Part shown: piece by piece, positions 45,878-55,072 of the stretch | Layout of the letters: every line of letters starts with the position of its first letter | Numbering within the stretch: position 1 is the stretch's first letter | NCBI GenBank assembly: GCA_963759125.1 | Contig: CAVWXN010000012.1 | Location: forward strand, 93,520-157,519 | Source of the DNA: JABDQA01 sp963759125 | Lineage (GTDB): Bacteria > Desulfobacterota > Desulfobulbia > Desulfobulbales > Desulfocapsaceae | Length of the DNA: 64,000 bases | Direction: 5' to 3' | Program-made: the position numbers and the translations under genes | The notes under the pieces: generated by a model | Database searches by the model: none | What the model saw: the letters and a program-made list of their open reading frames with translations, nothing else | Told to the model about the DNA's origin: nothing

Positions 45878-46333
45878 TGTCCCGCTTTAAAAAATTCTGG
45901 ACGCTTTCCGGATCTGATAAAATCACCTTTATGGTTGCCTTGTGCGGCCTGCCAGGAGTTTATCTGAATTTACGACGCTTTGGGTTCAAGAATTATCTCG
46001 CACGCCTTCAGCACATCCCTCTGGCAGCAATACCTCCAGACATCGAAACATCATCAGTTCCAGCTCAGATCTCTTACCTGGTAAACGGTGCTGCCCGCCT
46101 GTTGTTCCGCCGAGAAGCCTGTCTTGAGCGCTCGATTCTGCTCTGGTCGTTGCTGCGGCGAAGAGGCATTGACAGTGAGCTGAAAATTGGAGTAGCTACT
46201 GAAGATAGCACCATGCGGGCCCACGCATGGGTGGAGATCGACGGCGAACCGATCAATGAACAGCCCCGATACAAATCAACGTTTCACTGCCTTCGAATCC
46301 TCGTTCACCCCAGATTACAGGGACTTTTCATGA
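45877..46333 (+). pseudogene. Lasso-peptide leader peptidase (B2), frameshifted near the end
   Basis: B2 is a transglutaminase-like cysteine protease that cleaves the leader before cyclisation. CLERSILLW puts the nucleophile at Cys82, AHAWVEIDG supplies His116 and a likely Asp122. In the current frame it runs through into the cyclase with no stop. One extra base near 46277-46283 explains this: the alternative frame reads QRFTAFESSFTPDYRDFS and stops at 46333, overlapping the cyclase ATG at 46330 (ATGA), as expected. About 150 residues in all, the family norm. The catalytic part is intact, so a readthrough product could still be active. Confidence 0.8.
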
Positions 46334-48197
46334 GCGGCATTGTCGGCGTCTTCAATCGCAACGGTGAGCCGGTACGGCCCGAGACCATCATTTCGATGTG
46401 TGATGCCATCAATCACCGCGGCCCCCATGGCCGAGGAATCTGGACCGATGGCCCGGTCGGCTTCGGGCATGTGCTTGCTGCATACCACAGAAGAGTCGCT
46501 GCGCGAGGAGCAGCCGTTCAGCTTCGATAGCAAAGTCTGGATCACCGCAGATGCCCGGATAGATGACCGGGATGGCCTGATAGATCTTTTGAAAAGTCAG
46601 ATTCACAGTGGTGTGGATTTACATGAGGAAGACACGATGTTGCTTTGCTGCTGCATGCCTATCACGCCTGGGGTGTTGACTGTGTCAACCATATAGTTGG
46701 AGTTTTCGCCGCTGCCATATGGGATGGCCGGGAACAGCAGCTCATCTGTCTGCGTGATCATATCGGAATCAAACCTTTTTATTACGCTCATACACCAGAT
46801 CGTCTGGTCTTCGCTTCTGAGGTAAAGGGATCCTGGCTTCTGGCTTGATTCCACAGCAGGATTTATGAACCTCGCATAGCCGACTTTCTTATTGACGAAC
46901 TGGAAGGGATTGACAAGACCTGCACTTTTTTTGAAGATGTCGTTCGGCTTCCTCCGGCCCATCGACTGGTTGTCAACCATAGCAGAATAAAAATAGAAAA
47001 TTATTGGAGATTGGATCCATCCAAAGAATTACGCTTCAAACAGCAACGTGATTACGTGGATTCATTTAGAGTATTATTCGAAGATGTCATACGGTGACAA
47101 TTGCGTGGAGTTAAACGGACTGCTTCGATGCTAAGCGGAGGCATCGATTCATCCTCAATTGTGGCTGTTGCGAGCGTATTCCTCCAAAGGATAGAACACT
47201 CTAATCTACACATATTTTCTGCTATCGATAGTTCTAATCCCGAATGCCGTGAAACCATTATATAAATAAGGTTTTACAATCATATAGGACTTTGTCCCCA
47301 CTTGGTGGATGTGAAAGAAATTGAAAAATATATTGATGAAATCGGCGAAATCTCTGAAACGGTTGATGACTTGTTCGACCACTGTATGATAATACCTCAA
47401 ATCATGTTGATACGGTCGCGTAGGGAACAATTTAATGTGATTCTAGATGTGTCATGGCGATCTAGTTTTAGGACAACCTGGCAATCACATTGGATATCTA
47501 TTAAAGAACCATAAATACAAGGAGGCCATTCAAGCGTCAAAAGATAAACACTATTTTTACGAGAGTTTTTCGGGACTAGTTATTCATATTTTTATGGTGC
47601 TTTTAGGTCTGTCTATACTCCTGCATTCCTGCGTTTCTTAAGGAAGAAGTGGAGATTTTCGAAATGAGCTAACCCTTGAGAATGAAATTCAGGGCACAAT
47701 AATAAATCTTGATTTTGCCCGAAAAATCAATTTGATGGATAGATTGGCAGAATTGCGGAATCACCCCGACTCTCATCATAACCAAATAAACTTACGAAGA
47801 GAGCAAGCAAAAGCTTTGAATCACCCCAAATTTGTTGGTAGCATTAGAGAGGTATGATCGCGTAGCTTCGAGGTACAATATAGTATCTCGGCATCCCATT
47901 ATTGATAGAAGATTAGTAGAGTTCTGTTTGTCCTTACCTTGGGATCAAAAAATCTATGAGGGTTGGACAAAAATAATCGCTCGACGTGCAATGAGAGACC
48001 AGTTGCCCAAAGAAGTAGTTTGGAGACGAGGAAGAGAGCATTTGGAGGGGCTAGAGCGCTAAGCTATCGATTACGAAGCGATGCACAAAAGATTACATCA
48101 ACAATCAATAATGATATTAAGTCCATTTCTCACTATGTGGATACTACTACCGTAATGAGTCTTGTAAAACAGTGCAACAGCAATATCTCAAATTGAG
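46330..48197 (+). pseudogene. Lasso-peptide cyclase (asparagine-synthase-like, C), degenerate
   Basis: The cyclase uses ATP to activate the side-chain acid of the core and forms the macrolactam ring. Pieces occur in several frames in the correct order: MSGIVGVFNRNGEPV (46330), HTTEESLREEQPFSFDS (46485), GVFAAAIWDG (46700), RIYEPRIADFLIDELEG (46858), the nucleotide-binding SGGIDSS (47134), and the C-terminal VEFCLSLPWDQK region (47920). At least four frame changes (near 46475, 46640, 46828 and 46858) and an in-frame TGA at 47095-47097 interrupt it. The span of about 620 codons is full length, so there has been no large deletion. Confidence 0.88.
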
Positions 48198-48371
48198 CTT
48201 GCTGCAAATTGAACAACTCTACGCTATCAATAACTTGATAAGTTGACTAAGTATTGGGATTGATCAATGAACTAATAATTTTAAACATTTAGCATTACTG
48301 CTGCATTATTGTTGATGAATTAGGAAAGAAGAAGTACACTTGTCTTTGAAATATTATAGATGGAGAGTGTT

Positions 48372-48525
48372 ATGCAAAGTATTGACATAAAGAGATTGAA
48401 TGCCAGAAGACGATACGGAAAATATACCAAAAACCAGTATTAATCTCATATGGCTCTTTGCAGAAGTCGACAACCAGCGGTTCAGGCTCAAAAAGAGAGA
48501 CCATCCCGTATTCCCTCGTTCGTAA
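48372..48525 (+). pseudogene. Lasso-peptide precursor (A), two single-base slips; restored core GSGSKKRDHPVFPRS
   Basis: No unbroken frame exists, but adjacent frames combine into a precursor. From ATG 48372 (GGAG upstream) the first frame reads MQSIDIKRLNARRRYGKYTK; from 48434 the next reads PVLISYGSLQKSTTS then GSGS; from 48490 a third reads KKRDHPVFPRS and stops at 48525. One added A in each of two A5 runs (48429-48433 and 48490-48494) joins all three: 51 residues with leader 36 and core 15. The leader shows the lasso pattern Y..P.L...G.....T, with Thr at -2 of Gly1. The core has Gly1, ring acid Asp8 and C-terminal Ser, the site phosphorylated by lasso kinases. A deletion of two A would give the exact Y-x-x-P. 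Confidence 0.62.
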
Positions 48526-48557
48526 AATTCTAGCTAAAACGTTCTCAGTATTAGTAG

Positions 48558-49494
48558 GTGCATTTATTCAGTCACGAGGCATACAACCACACCATTCAAA
48601 TTGATTTTCCTCTAAATCTTCACCCTACACGAAGTAGCAATCCAGATTTTAGTGTCTTTAAACTTAACAGGAAAATAACTGATAAGGATTATGTCAAAAT
48701 TTGTAGCTATGAGGATTCTAACAACTCAGGGTTTTGTAGCCTTGGAAGAGTAGATTCTGATGACGCACTCCGTTTTGAAGGTCTTGTAGATTTTATTATT
48801 TCCGAGAGTGGAAATTCAATTAGATATTGTGCAGTAACAGGGATTAAAGCTCACACAATTGAGCATCTAGTCGTTAATCGTAGTGATCCCGAGAAGTTTA
48901 AGTCGAACAAATTTTCTAAGTCCTACACGCAGGTGCAGTTTATAGCAAATTCTGGGTACGAGTAGGATTTTAGGGCCTACTGGGAGTGGCAAGTCGACGC
49001 TAACCACCTATTTGGGCCAAAATGGCTAGCCCGGATATTCTCCGATGACTGCCTGGTACTAAATCCAAAGGAAGGGCATTTCCTCGTCTTTCCCAGTTAC
49101 CCGGCGGTGAGATTAAATGTTGATATGGCAAAACTATTAGCCACAGATATGGGAACGACTGCGGTCGCTGAATATACAAATAAATTAAGATTGGACCTAA
49201 ACAATAAACAATATTATAGCCTTGCCGAATCTTCTTGTCTTCGCACGGATATTTATACTTGAAAAACTAGATCACAAGCACACTTCAAGCTCAGTTGATA
49301 TTGTCAGCTGTTCTGAGCAAGTAGCTTTTGCCGCAGTGATACAAAACAGTTTTCGCCTAGATCCAACCGACAAACAAATCATGAAGAAGGATTTCAAACA
49401 AATCTCCGAGATGGTTTCTAATGTTCCAACTTATCGGCTCCAATTTCCGCACCGTCATGTATTCTTTAAAACAAGCAATGCTGATTATAAATAG
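48558..49494 (+). pseudogene. HPr-kinase-like lasso peptide kinase (K), degenerate
   Basis: Kinases of this type in lasso clusters phosphorylate the C-terminal serine of the precursor or its neighbour. The start is GTG 48558 (MHLFSHEAYNHTIQIDFPL). The N-terminal part reads FEGLVDFIISESGNSIRY, the P-loop GPTGSGKST is in another frame at 48973, then SDDCLVLNPKEGHFLVFPSYP, and finally ILEKLDHKH and LDPTDKQIMKKDFKQIS with YRLQFPHRH to a stop at 49494. At least two frame changes (about 48950 and 49222-49260) break it. The order and total length match intact homologues. It begins 33 bp after the precursor stop. Confidence 0.75.
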
Positions 49495-49600
49495 TTTCTT
49501 TTCTTGATTTCTGGGTAAGTATGAACACTGGAACACTTATAAAGTCTTTGGAAATATTAGACTTTATTGCGATTCTAACTTCTAGGCTAAATGAGTTCAG

Positions 49601-51419
49601 ATGAGTCATCCTTTATCTGTTTCCCACAAAATCAAAAACGCCCTGCGCATCGACCGGTCCTCTCAGGCTCGTCTGGCAGGCGAGCCGTAAATGGACCATC
49701 ATCAATGCGCTGCTGGTCCTGATCCAGGGACTCATCCCGCTTGCTGCCCTCTACCTGATCAAACTTATCATCGACACTATCAGCCAGGCGGTTCAGACCG
49801 GGTCCGCCGAAGGTGCCGTCTCACACGTGATTGTCCTGGTGGTGATTGCCGCCGGCGTTGCCGTCGTCCAGGTCGGGGTAGGGCGTCTGGCCGCCTATGC
49901 GACCGAGGCCCAGGCGGTCACTGTTACCGACTATGTGCACGACGTGATGCACAAGAAATCGATCGAGCTCGATCTGGCCTATTACGAAAACCCGGACTAC
50001 TTCGACACCCTGCACCGGGCCCAGCGGGAGGGGCCCTACCGGCCCACCACCATCGTTAACGGCCTGAACATGCTCGGGCAGAACGGGGTTTCGCTCATCG
50101 TCATGGTCGGCCTGCTTTTCACCTTTCACTGGTCGGTGGGGCTGCTGCTCTTTGTTTCAACGCTGCCGGGCCTCTGGGTCCAAATCCATTTCGCCCGGAA
50201 GAACTTCAGGTGGCAGAAAGAAGTCACTCCGTCTGAGCGAAGAGCATCCTATTACAGCTGGGTGCTGACCAGTGACAAAAATGCCAAAGAGGTCCGCCTC
50301 TTCGAGCTGGGCGGGTTTTTCTCGGACGGCTTCAATACGCTGCGGGCAAAGATCCGGGGGGAAAAACTCACCCTGGTAAGCCAGCGAACCGGCGCCGAGT
50401 TTCTCTCCCAGGCCTTTGCCGCCCTCGTCCTGATGGCCTGTTTCCTGATGATCGGTATCCGCACTCTCAAGGGCATGATCACCATCGGCGATATGGTCAT
50501 GTACTTCCAGGCCTTCCAGCGGGGCGTCACTCATCTGAGGGAACTGCTCCAGAACCTGGCCCGGCTTTACGAGGACAACCTTTTTGTGTCGCTGTTCTTT
50601 TCCTTTCTCGATGCCAAGAACCAGGTGGTGGAAAGTGCCACACCAAAACCATTACCGGCGACGAAGCCGCCCTCCGTCGAACTGCAACACGTCTCCTTCA
50701 GCTATCCGGGGACACGAGAAGCGGTGCTCAACGATGTCTCTTTTACCATCAACCCCGGCGAGGTGGTCGCCCTGGTCGGGCCCAATGGGGCAGGGAAGTC
50801 CACCATCGTCAAGCTCCTTTGCCGCCTCTACGATCCGTCGGCAGGAGTTCTGTCATACAATGACAGCCCGTACCCCGATCTTGCCCTGCAGGAGCTTAGG
50901 CAGCAGATCAGCGTGGTGTTCCAGGATTTCGTCCAGTACCACCTCACGCTGCGCGACAATATCAGGCTGGGAGACGTCGAAAAAGAAGAAGACAGTTCAG
51001 TCCCTGTTGCTCACGCAGCCGAGAAGGCCGGGATAACCCGCCTGGTCGAGAGCCTCCCGAAAGGCTACGAGACCATGCTCGGCAAGTGGTTCGAAGCCGG
51101 TGAGGAGCTGTCCATTGGCGAATGGCAGAAGCTGGTCATCGCCCGGGCTTTCTACCGGGACGCCCACTTCATTATCCTCGATGAACCCTCGAGTTCGCTC
51201 GACGCCGACTCGGAATACCAGCTCTTTTTGAACTTCAAGGATTTGATCGAAGGAAAATCGGCGCTGATCATCAGCCATCGCTTTTCCACCGTGAAGATGG
51301 CCGACCGCATCCTGGTGCTGGAGGGTGGCAGGATCATCGAAAACGGCAGCCACGAGCAGCTTATCGAGCTGGACGGCAGATACGCCGAAATGTATCGCAA
51401 GCAGCTGAGTTGGAGGTAG
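49601..51419 (+). pseudogene. Lasso-peptide ABC exporter (D), frameshift near the 5' end
   Basis: A TM domain fused to an ATPase, about 605 residues if restored; it exports the mature peptide and gives self-immunity in related systems. From ATG 49601 the frame reads MSHPLSVSHKIKNALRIDR; it then shifts by one base near 49657-49662 to LRLVWQASRKWTIINALL, which stays open to 51419. Walker A is GPNGAGKST and the signature motif is LSIGEW; the Walker B region is HFIILDEPSSSLDA. A GTG at 49827 could start a truncated product. This gene is visibly GC-richer than the cyclase and kinase remnants. Its stop codon merges into a REP palindrome. Confidence 0.85.
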
Positions 51420-51446
51420 GGGACACAATTTCTTTATTGTGTCCCC
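51419..51446. repeat. REP-like palindrome, copy 8, overlapping the exporter stop
   Basis: Arms GGGGACACAAT and ATTGTGTCCCC (11 bp, perfect) around TTCTTT. Its first G is the last base of the TAG stop codon. Confidence 0.8.
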
Positions 51447-51476
51447 GTTGTACTGTCAGGTATTGTCTTTCCGTAG

Positions 51477-52109
51477 ATGAACCTATTTATTACCATCATA
51501 AAATTTCTCTTGCTGGTCTTTGCCACGGTCGCCGCCCTCCAGATCGGCGCCGTCTACCTGCTGCGCTTCCTGCAGCCCGAGCTGGCCCCAGCGGACCTGG
51601 TGGCGATTATGCCTTCTTCAAAGGAGCGTATCACTTACGGCTGCATGGTTGCAGCCAACCCCGGTGCCGCCCACCTGATGCTGATTAACAACTCTCCCAA
51701 AGCGCTGGCAAAACATGCCGCAAAGTATGGTGTCCCGGAATCCGTCATCCTGCTTCCAGGCGGTATAACCCGCTCTTCCTTTGAAGATATTCACATCACC
51801 GTGCAGACGGCTCTGGACAGAAACTTGAAATCCGTCATTCTTGTCTCCTCGGACTATCATCTGCCACGCGCACTGTTTCTCATGTATGCCTATAATCTTT
51901 CTATCGGCCGGGAATTACGTATCCAGTATATGGCCGCGCAGAAGCAGACAAGCCCTCTCAGCAGGCTGCGGCTGTTTTATTCAGAAATCGTCAAGTTCTG
52001 GGGAAGCGTTGCGGAACTATGCGGCTATCTGGCAACCAACCAGCTGCCTCTGGATTCAGAGAAGGTCATGGCGACGAGAAACACAATCAAGAAAGTATTT
52101 CTGCTTTAA
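51477..52109 (+). CDS. DUF218/YdcF-SanA-like membrane-anchored protein
   Basis: 210 residues. A TM helix at residues 7-30 anchors a soluble domain with IMPSSKERITYG, LLPGGITRSSFEDI and ILVSSDYHLPRALFLM, the features of the DUF218 (YdcF/SanA/ElyC) family. Members are linked to cell-envelope or vancomycin resistance traits, but the reaction is unknown. It follows the lasso exporter by 57 bp, with a REP palindrome in between; whether it belongs to the cluster is open. Confidence 0.75.
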   Translation: MNLFITIIKFLLLVFATVAALQIGAVYLLRFLQPELAPADLVAIMPSSKERITYGCMVAANPGAAHLMLINNSPKALAKHAAKYGVPESVILLPGGITRSSFEDIHITVQTALDRNLKSVILVSSDYHLPRALFLMYAYNLSIGRELRIQYMAAQKQTSPLSRLRLFYSEIVKFWGSVAELCGYLATNQLPLDSEKVMATRNTIKKVFLL

Positions 52110-52153
52110 AGCCTTTTCCCAATCCCCTGTAAAATCCGTTTCAGGAGTTAAAT

Positions 52154-52166
52154 GGGGTCTGGCCCC
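52154..52166. repeat. Short palindromic GC element
   Basis: GGGGTCTGGCCCC at 52154-52166, followed by CGGGG further on; a possible fragment of another REP class. Confidence 0.35.
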
Positions 52167-52230
52167 GATTTACTCTCTAACGGGGTAAGGGAGCAAGTCG
52201 GAATCATTGGGAAAATTGTGTGTTTTTTGC

Positions 52231-52258
52231 TTGATTATATTTTTGTGGCACGTATACT
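52231..52258 (+). promoter_or_regulatory. Promoter of the small secreted peptide
   Basis: TTGATT (52231) and TATACT (52253-52258) are 16 bp apart. The -10 box also forms an inverted repeat with AGTATA at 52263-52268. Confidence 0.55.
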
Positions 52259-52327
52259 CGTAAGTATATGTAATCATTAAATAGTTTGTACCACAATGTA
52301 ATACAGTTAATTTAAATGGAGGTAGTT

Positions 52328-52498
52328 ATGAAGAAAATTTGTGCGTTATTTCTCTCGTTGGTTTTTATTTTAGGTTTGGCGGTTTCTCCGGTGTTTGGCG
52401 GAGGGGACAAAGTCCGCGGCGAAAAAGGTAACGGAGGAGTAGTACAGGATCTCTGTGGACCTGATGACGAGTGCGAAGGCGATCCCTATTGGTGGTGA
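52328..52498 (+). CDS. Small secreted peptide with two cysteines, unknown function
   Basis: 56 residues. ATG 52328 follows GGAGG at 5 bp spacing. A Sec signal peptide (MKKICALFLSLVFILGLAVS) ends near VFGG, leaving about 33 residues, which are Gly-rich (GEKGNGG) and end CGPDDECEGDPYWW: two cysteines, acidic residues and an aromatic end. No homologue is recognised. It has its own promoter and a terminator at 52605, so it is a self-standing transcript next to the lasso cluster. It does not have a lasso leader pattern. It may be a secreted, disulfide-bridged peptide. Confidence 0.65.
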   Translation: MKKICALFLSLVFILGLAVSPVFGGGDKVRGEKGNGGVVQDLCGPDDECEGDPYWW

Positions 52499-52604
52499 TA
52501 GAAAATCTGTAGCTCGAGTTCCTAAACCAGTGAATTACTATAGGACCTTCATGAAAATACAGGATTAGCTTAGAGTCGCCTACATTATATCTCTTAGATT
52601 CATT

Positions 52605-52639
52605 AAGGCAGGGTCAGAAATGGCTCTGCCTTTTCTTTT
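52605..52639 (+). terminator. Rho-independent terminator of the small peptide gene
   Basis: An 11-pair stem (AAGGCAGGGTC with GGCTCTGCCTT, including G-U pairs) closes a 6-base loop and runs into TTCTTTTA. Confidence 0.75.
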
Positions 52640-52916
52640 ATCGAGTTAACAGCATTTTCCTGTTTATCTTCTGATCTTAAATGACCAGGGTTGCGACTCG
52701 ATTAACTATTTCAGCCACTCCCCCTTTACTCTACCGTGGTTATATTCTGATTGTATCAATTGAATCTTACAATCATTTGACTACTACTGAGCGAGTGATG
52801 AGAAAATGTCCGATTTTTAAGGCACTCATATAATGATCTGAAAGCTGTTTTATAACAAAATAGTTGTGGTTGGTTCTTAATTTCCTGATTTATTGGACAG
52901 AGGAAGGAGCAAACAA
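52640..52916. other. Intergenic region upstream of the DsrE-like gene
   Basis: Between the terminator and the next gene, AT-rich with no gene. The Shine-Dalgarno AAGGAG of the next gene lies at its right end. Confidence 0.3.
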
Positions 52917-53495
52917 ATGGAAAATGACACTATTAATGATGGGGCAAAAAACCTAACGGTTTCTGATGACATTTCTAAGCAAGTGAAAGAGCTTGAAAAT
53001 CGTATTGCAGCTCTTGAAAAAAAAGATGATCACCTGACCCTGGTATTGTTCAGTGGTGATTTCGACAAAGCCATGGCGGCCTTTATCATTGCAAACGGTG
53101 GTATAGCTATGGATATGAAGGTCACTATTTATGCAACCTTTTGGGGGTTGGATGTCTTGAAAAAATCGTCTTTCAATACAGCAGGAAGAGGATTTCTTGA
53201 AAAAATGGTGCTTGCAATGCGACCGAAAGGTGCTGGAAAACTGGGTACTTCGAAAATGAATTTCGGCGGTATCGGGCCCAAGCTGTTTAAGTTTATGATG
53301 AAGAACAAGAACATAGAACAGCTTGAGTCACTTATTAAAATGGCTCAGGAGTATGGTGTAAGGATTATTGCATGCCAGATGACTGTTGATCTTATGGGGC
53401 TAAAATCATCGGATTTGATAGATGGTGTAGAGCCTGGAGGTGTGGCAGCCTTTCTTGCGAGCTCTTCTCATTCGAACACAACTCTGTTTATATAG
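52917..53495 (+). CDS. DsrE/DsrF-like (DsrE2) protein
   Basis: 192 residues. A coiled-coil N-terminus (about residues 15-35, KQVKELENRIAALEKK) precedes a DsrE-fold domain with LVLFSGDFDKAMAAFIIANG, TFWGLDVLKKS and the conserved cysteine in IACQMTVDLMGL. Proteins of this group take part in sulfur or persulfide transfer. ATG 52917 follows AAGGAGC. No partner gene is near. AT-richer than most neighbours. Confidence 0.88.
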   Translation: MENDTINDGAKNLTVSDDISKQVKELENRIAALEKKDDHLTLVLFSGDFDKAMAAFIIANGGIAMDMKVTIYATFWGLDVLKKSSFNTAGRGFLEKMVLAMRPKGAGKLGTSKMNFGGIGPKLFKFMMKNKNIEQLESLIKMAQEYGVRIIACQMTVDLMGLKSSDLIDGVEPGGVAAFLASSSHSNTTLFI

Positions 53496-53770
53496 CTCCT
53501 TTTTCCAACGCTTAAATAACGGCTCTATCTGAGATTTTAACCGGCACTCTTAAATTGTAGACTGATCCTCAACTCGAAGGCTCTTCCTGTATCCACGAAA
53601 CCTAGAAGTCAATTTCTAATTTCCTTGTGTTGGCCTATGATGGCCTCCCAGCCTCTGTTATTCTGCAGGGGCGCCGATGATTTATCTCAAGACGACAGGG
53701 AGGTCACTCATGAAAGTTTCTCAAACAATCGAATAGCACTTGCACTATCACCGAAGCAACTCCAAAAAAA

Positions 53771-53917
53771 AACACCGTCAAGACCTGTCAGTATGTCCTG
53801 GCTCATTTCAACAAGAGATTTGGCCACAAGGATCTTAGGAGCATTACATATGAAGAAGTTCTTTCGTTTTTGGTCTCGCTAACCAAGAACAACACACAAG
53901 CAACCAAGCCTAAATAG
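53771..53917 (+). pseudogene. N-terminal remnant of a tyrosine recombinase
   Basis: The + strand frame reads NTVKTCQYVLAHFNKRFGHK, then DLRSITYEEVLSFLVSLTKN, ending in a stop at 53917. This is the SAM-like core-binding domain of a phage or integron-type integrase; the catalytic half is missing. Its codons cut across the frame of a small unsupported ORF at 53625-53882. Confidence 0.65.
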
Positions 53918-54101
53918 TTTCCATCCGGAAACCAAATAGCAGTTCGGGTGTTGCTCAGGTGATGCGCTTTGTTAGCACTTTGGCCTTTATCACTTCTACT
54001 GTTAGCTTCCCGGGATGGACCCGGTCCGCTGTTCTGCCTCGCTATTTGACCAGCAGTATTATAAGTTAGCTTATACCTTTTTACTTTTTCAGTGAGAGCG
54101 C
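53918..54101. other. Short gap with no recognised gene
   Basis: GC-poor to mixed sequence following the recombinase remnant; nothing else is seen. Confidence 0.25.
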
Positions 54102-54290
54102 ATGAGCACACAAAGGATTGTCACGCTGGCATTGATGGTCACGATAATGTTGGTGATAGTGTATACTGGCAGAAGTGTTTATAGAGGTTTAAAGATACAA
54201 GTTGAGGATCATTACGCGGTTTATGACGAAATAGATGATGTTCGGGTAAACGTTCATACAATCCCCAGAAAGCTGCATGAAGAACTTTAA
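54102..54290 (+). CDS. Small single-TM hypothetical protein
   Basis: 62 residues with one TM helix (RIVTLALMVTIMLVIVY) and an acidic C-terminal half (VEDHYAVYDEIDDVRVNVHT). GTG/ATG context is unremarkable and no homologue is recognised. Confidence 0.45.
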   Translation: MSTQRIVTLALMVTIMLVIVYTGRSVYRGLKIQVEDHYAVYDEIDDVRVNVHTIPRKLHEEL

Positions 54291-54353
54291 TCTTTTACTG
54301 GTATTCAGGAAGTTCGGTTGGAATGCTGTAGATTCAAGACTCTTCCTGTTTCT

Positions 54354-54719
54354 CTAAAAATCTGCACGCCACACATTTAGTAGTCTGATTGTAAGCCACA
54401 CAACAGATACACTCAACAAGCACAATACCCATGAGCATGCGTGATAAACGCCCCTGGCCAGTTGGATTTTAAGACGCTCAGATAAACGCTGTTGCTGGTC
54501 AGGCTTCGGTGGGACGTAAGGAAAAATGGATAGCAGAAGTGAACAGACCAGCGACCACAGCACAACAACTACACTTGGAATGATATACACATCTTTGTCT
54601 GCGCCTTCCTCGATGAGCACCACGTAACCAAAGACAATGAATGCAGCGGCAGTGGTAATGAAAAACAATGGCTTTAACCAAACAACCTTTTTTGAAAACG
54701 CACTTAAGTGGTCAATCAT
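54354..54719 (-). CDS. Hypothetical three-TM membrane protein
   Basis: 121 residues with three hydrophobic stretches: PLFFITTAAAFIVFGYVVLI, VVVVLWSLVCSLLLSIFPYV and CSWVLCLLSVSVVWLTIRLL. No known family. Isolated on the - strand. Confidence 0.5.
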   Translation of the reverse strand: MIDHLSAFSKKVVWLKPLFFITTAAAFIVFGYVVLIEEGADKDVYIIPSVVVVLWSLVCSLLLSIFPYVPPKPDQQQRLSERLKIQLARGVYHACSWVLCLLSVSVVWLTIRLLNVWRADF

Positions 54720-55072
54720 GAACTGAGTTTTTCATTGAGGCATAAAATGTATGAGAAGGTAGAGGTTTTTTGGGGGCCTTCTTGCTGCTATCAACACAGA
54801 TCATACTCACAACATAACAATTGGCAATCATAACGGCAGTGCATTTATGCCATCATTAAAATCTTTCTGTGTATCGCCAGCAAGATCAACCTAGACAGTA
54901 CCACTACTTACTGAGTCTTATGCGACCCAAACGAGGCCAGAATCTGCCAATGAATTTCTCGACAAGCTCTTAAAACAGAAAAAAAATGACACAGCCAAGT
55001 GAAGGTTGACGAACCGAATCTCTCCCATTGCAATGAAATCCCTTCTCGGAACTTAACAGTGAAAATTTTATG
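54720..55072. other. Intergenic region with a transposase remnant
   Basis: The stretch carries the remnant at 54895-55002; the remaining sequence shows no gene or clear regulatory site. Confidence 0.35.
54895..55002 (+). pseudogene. Possible transposase remnant (integrase core)
   Basis: The frame reads TESYATQTRPESANEFLDKL and LKQKKNDTAK to a stop at 55002, resembling the middle of a retroviral-type transposase of the IS481/IS3 style. Upstream of it an in-frame stop interrupts the same pattern. Similarity is short. Confidence 0.35.

Noticed and set aside
45877..46530. B2 and the start of the cyclase read as one fused protein
   Set aside because: The fusion arises from a frameshift; the alternative frame gives the expected B2 end and an ATGA overlap with the cyclase start.
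52246..52262. Sigma-54 promoter suggested by TGGCACG upstream of the small peptide
   Set aside because: The -12 part (TTGC-like) is missing; a sigma-70 promoter with TTGATT and TATACT fits better.
52328..52498. The small secreted peptide as the lasso precursor
   Set aside because: It has a Sec signal peptide and no Y..P.L leader pattern or Thr at -2, unlike the sequence at 48372-48525.
53625..53882. An 85-residue ORF after the DsrE-like gene
   Set aside because: Its frame does not show a family, while another frame over the same bases encodes a recombinase core-binding domain.
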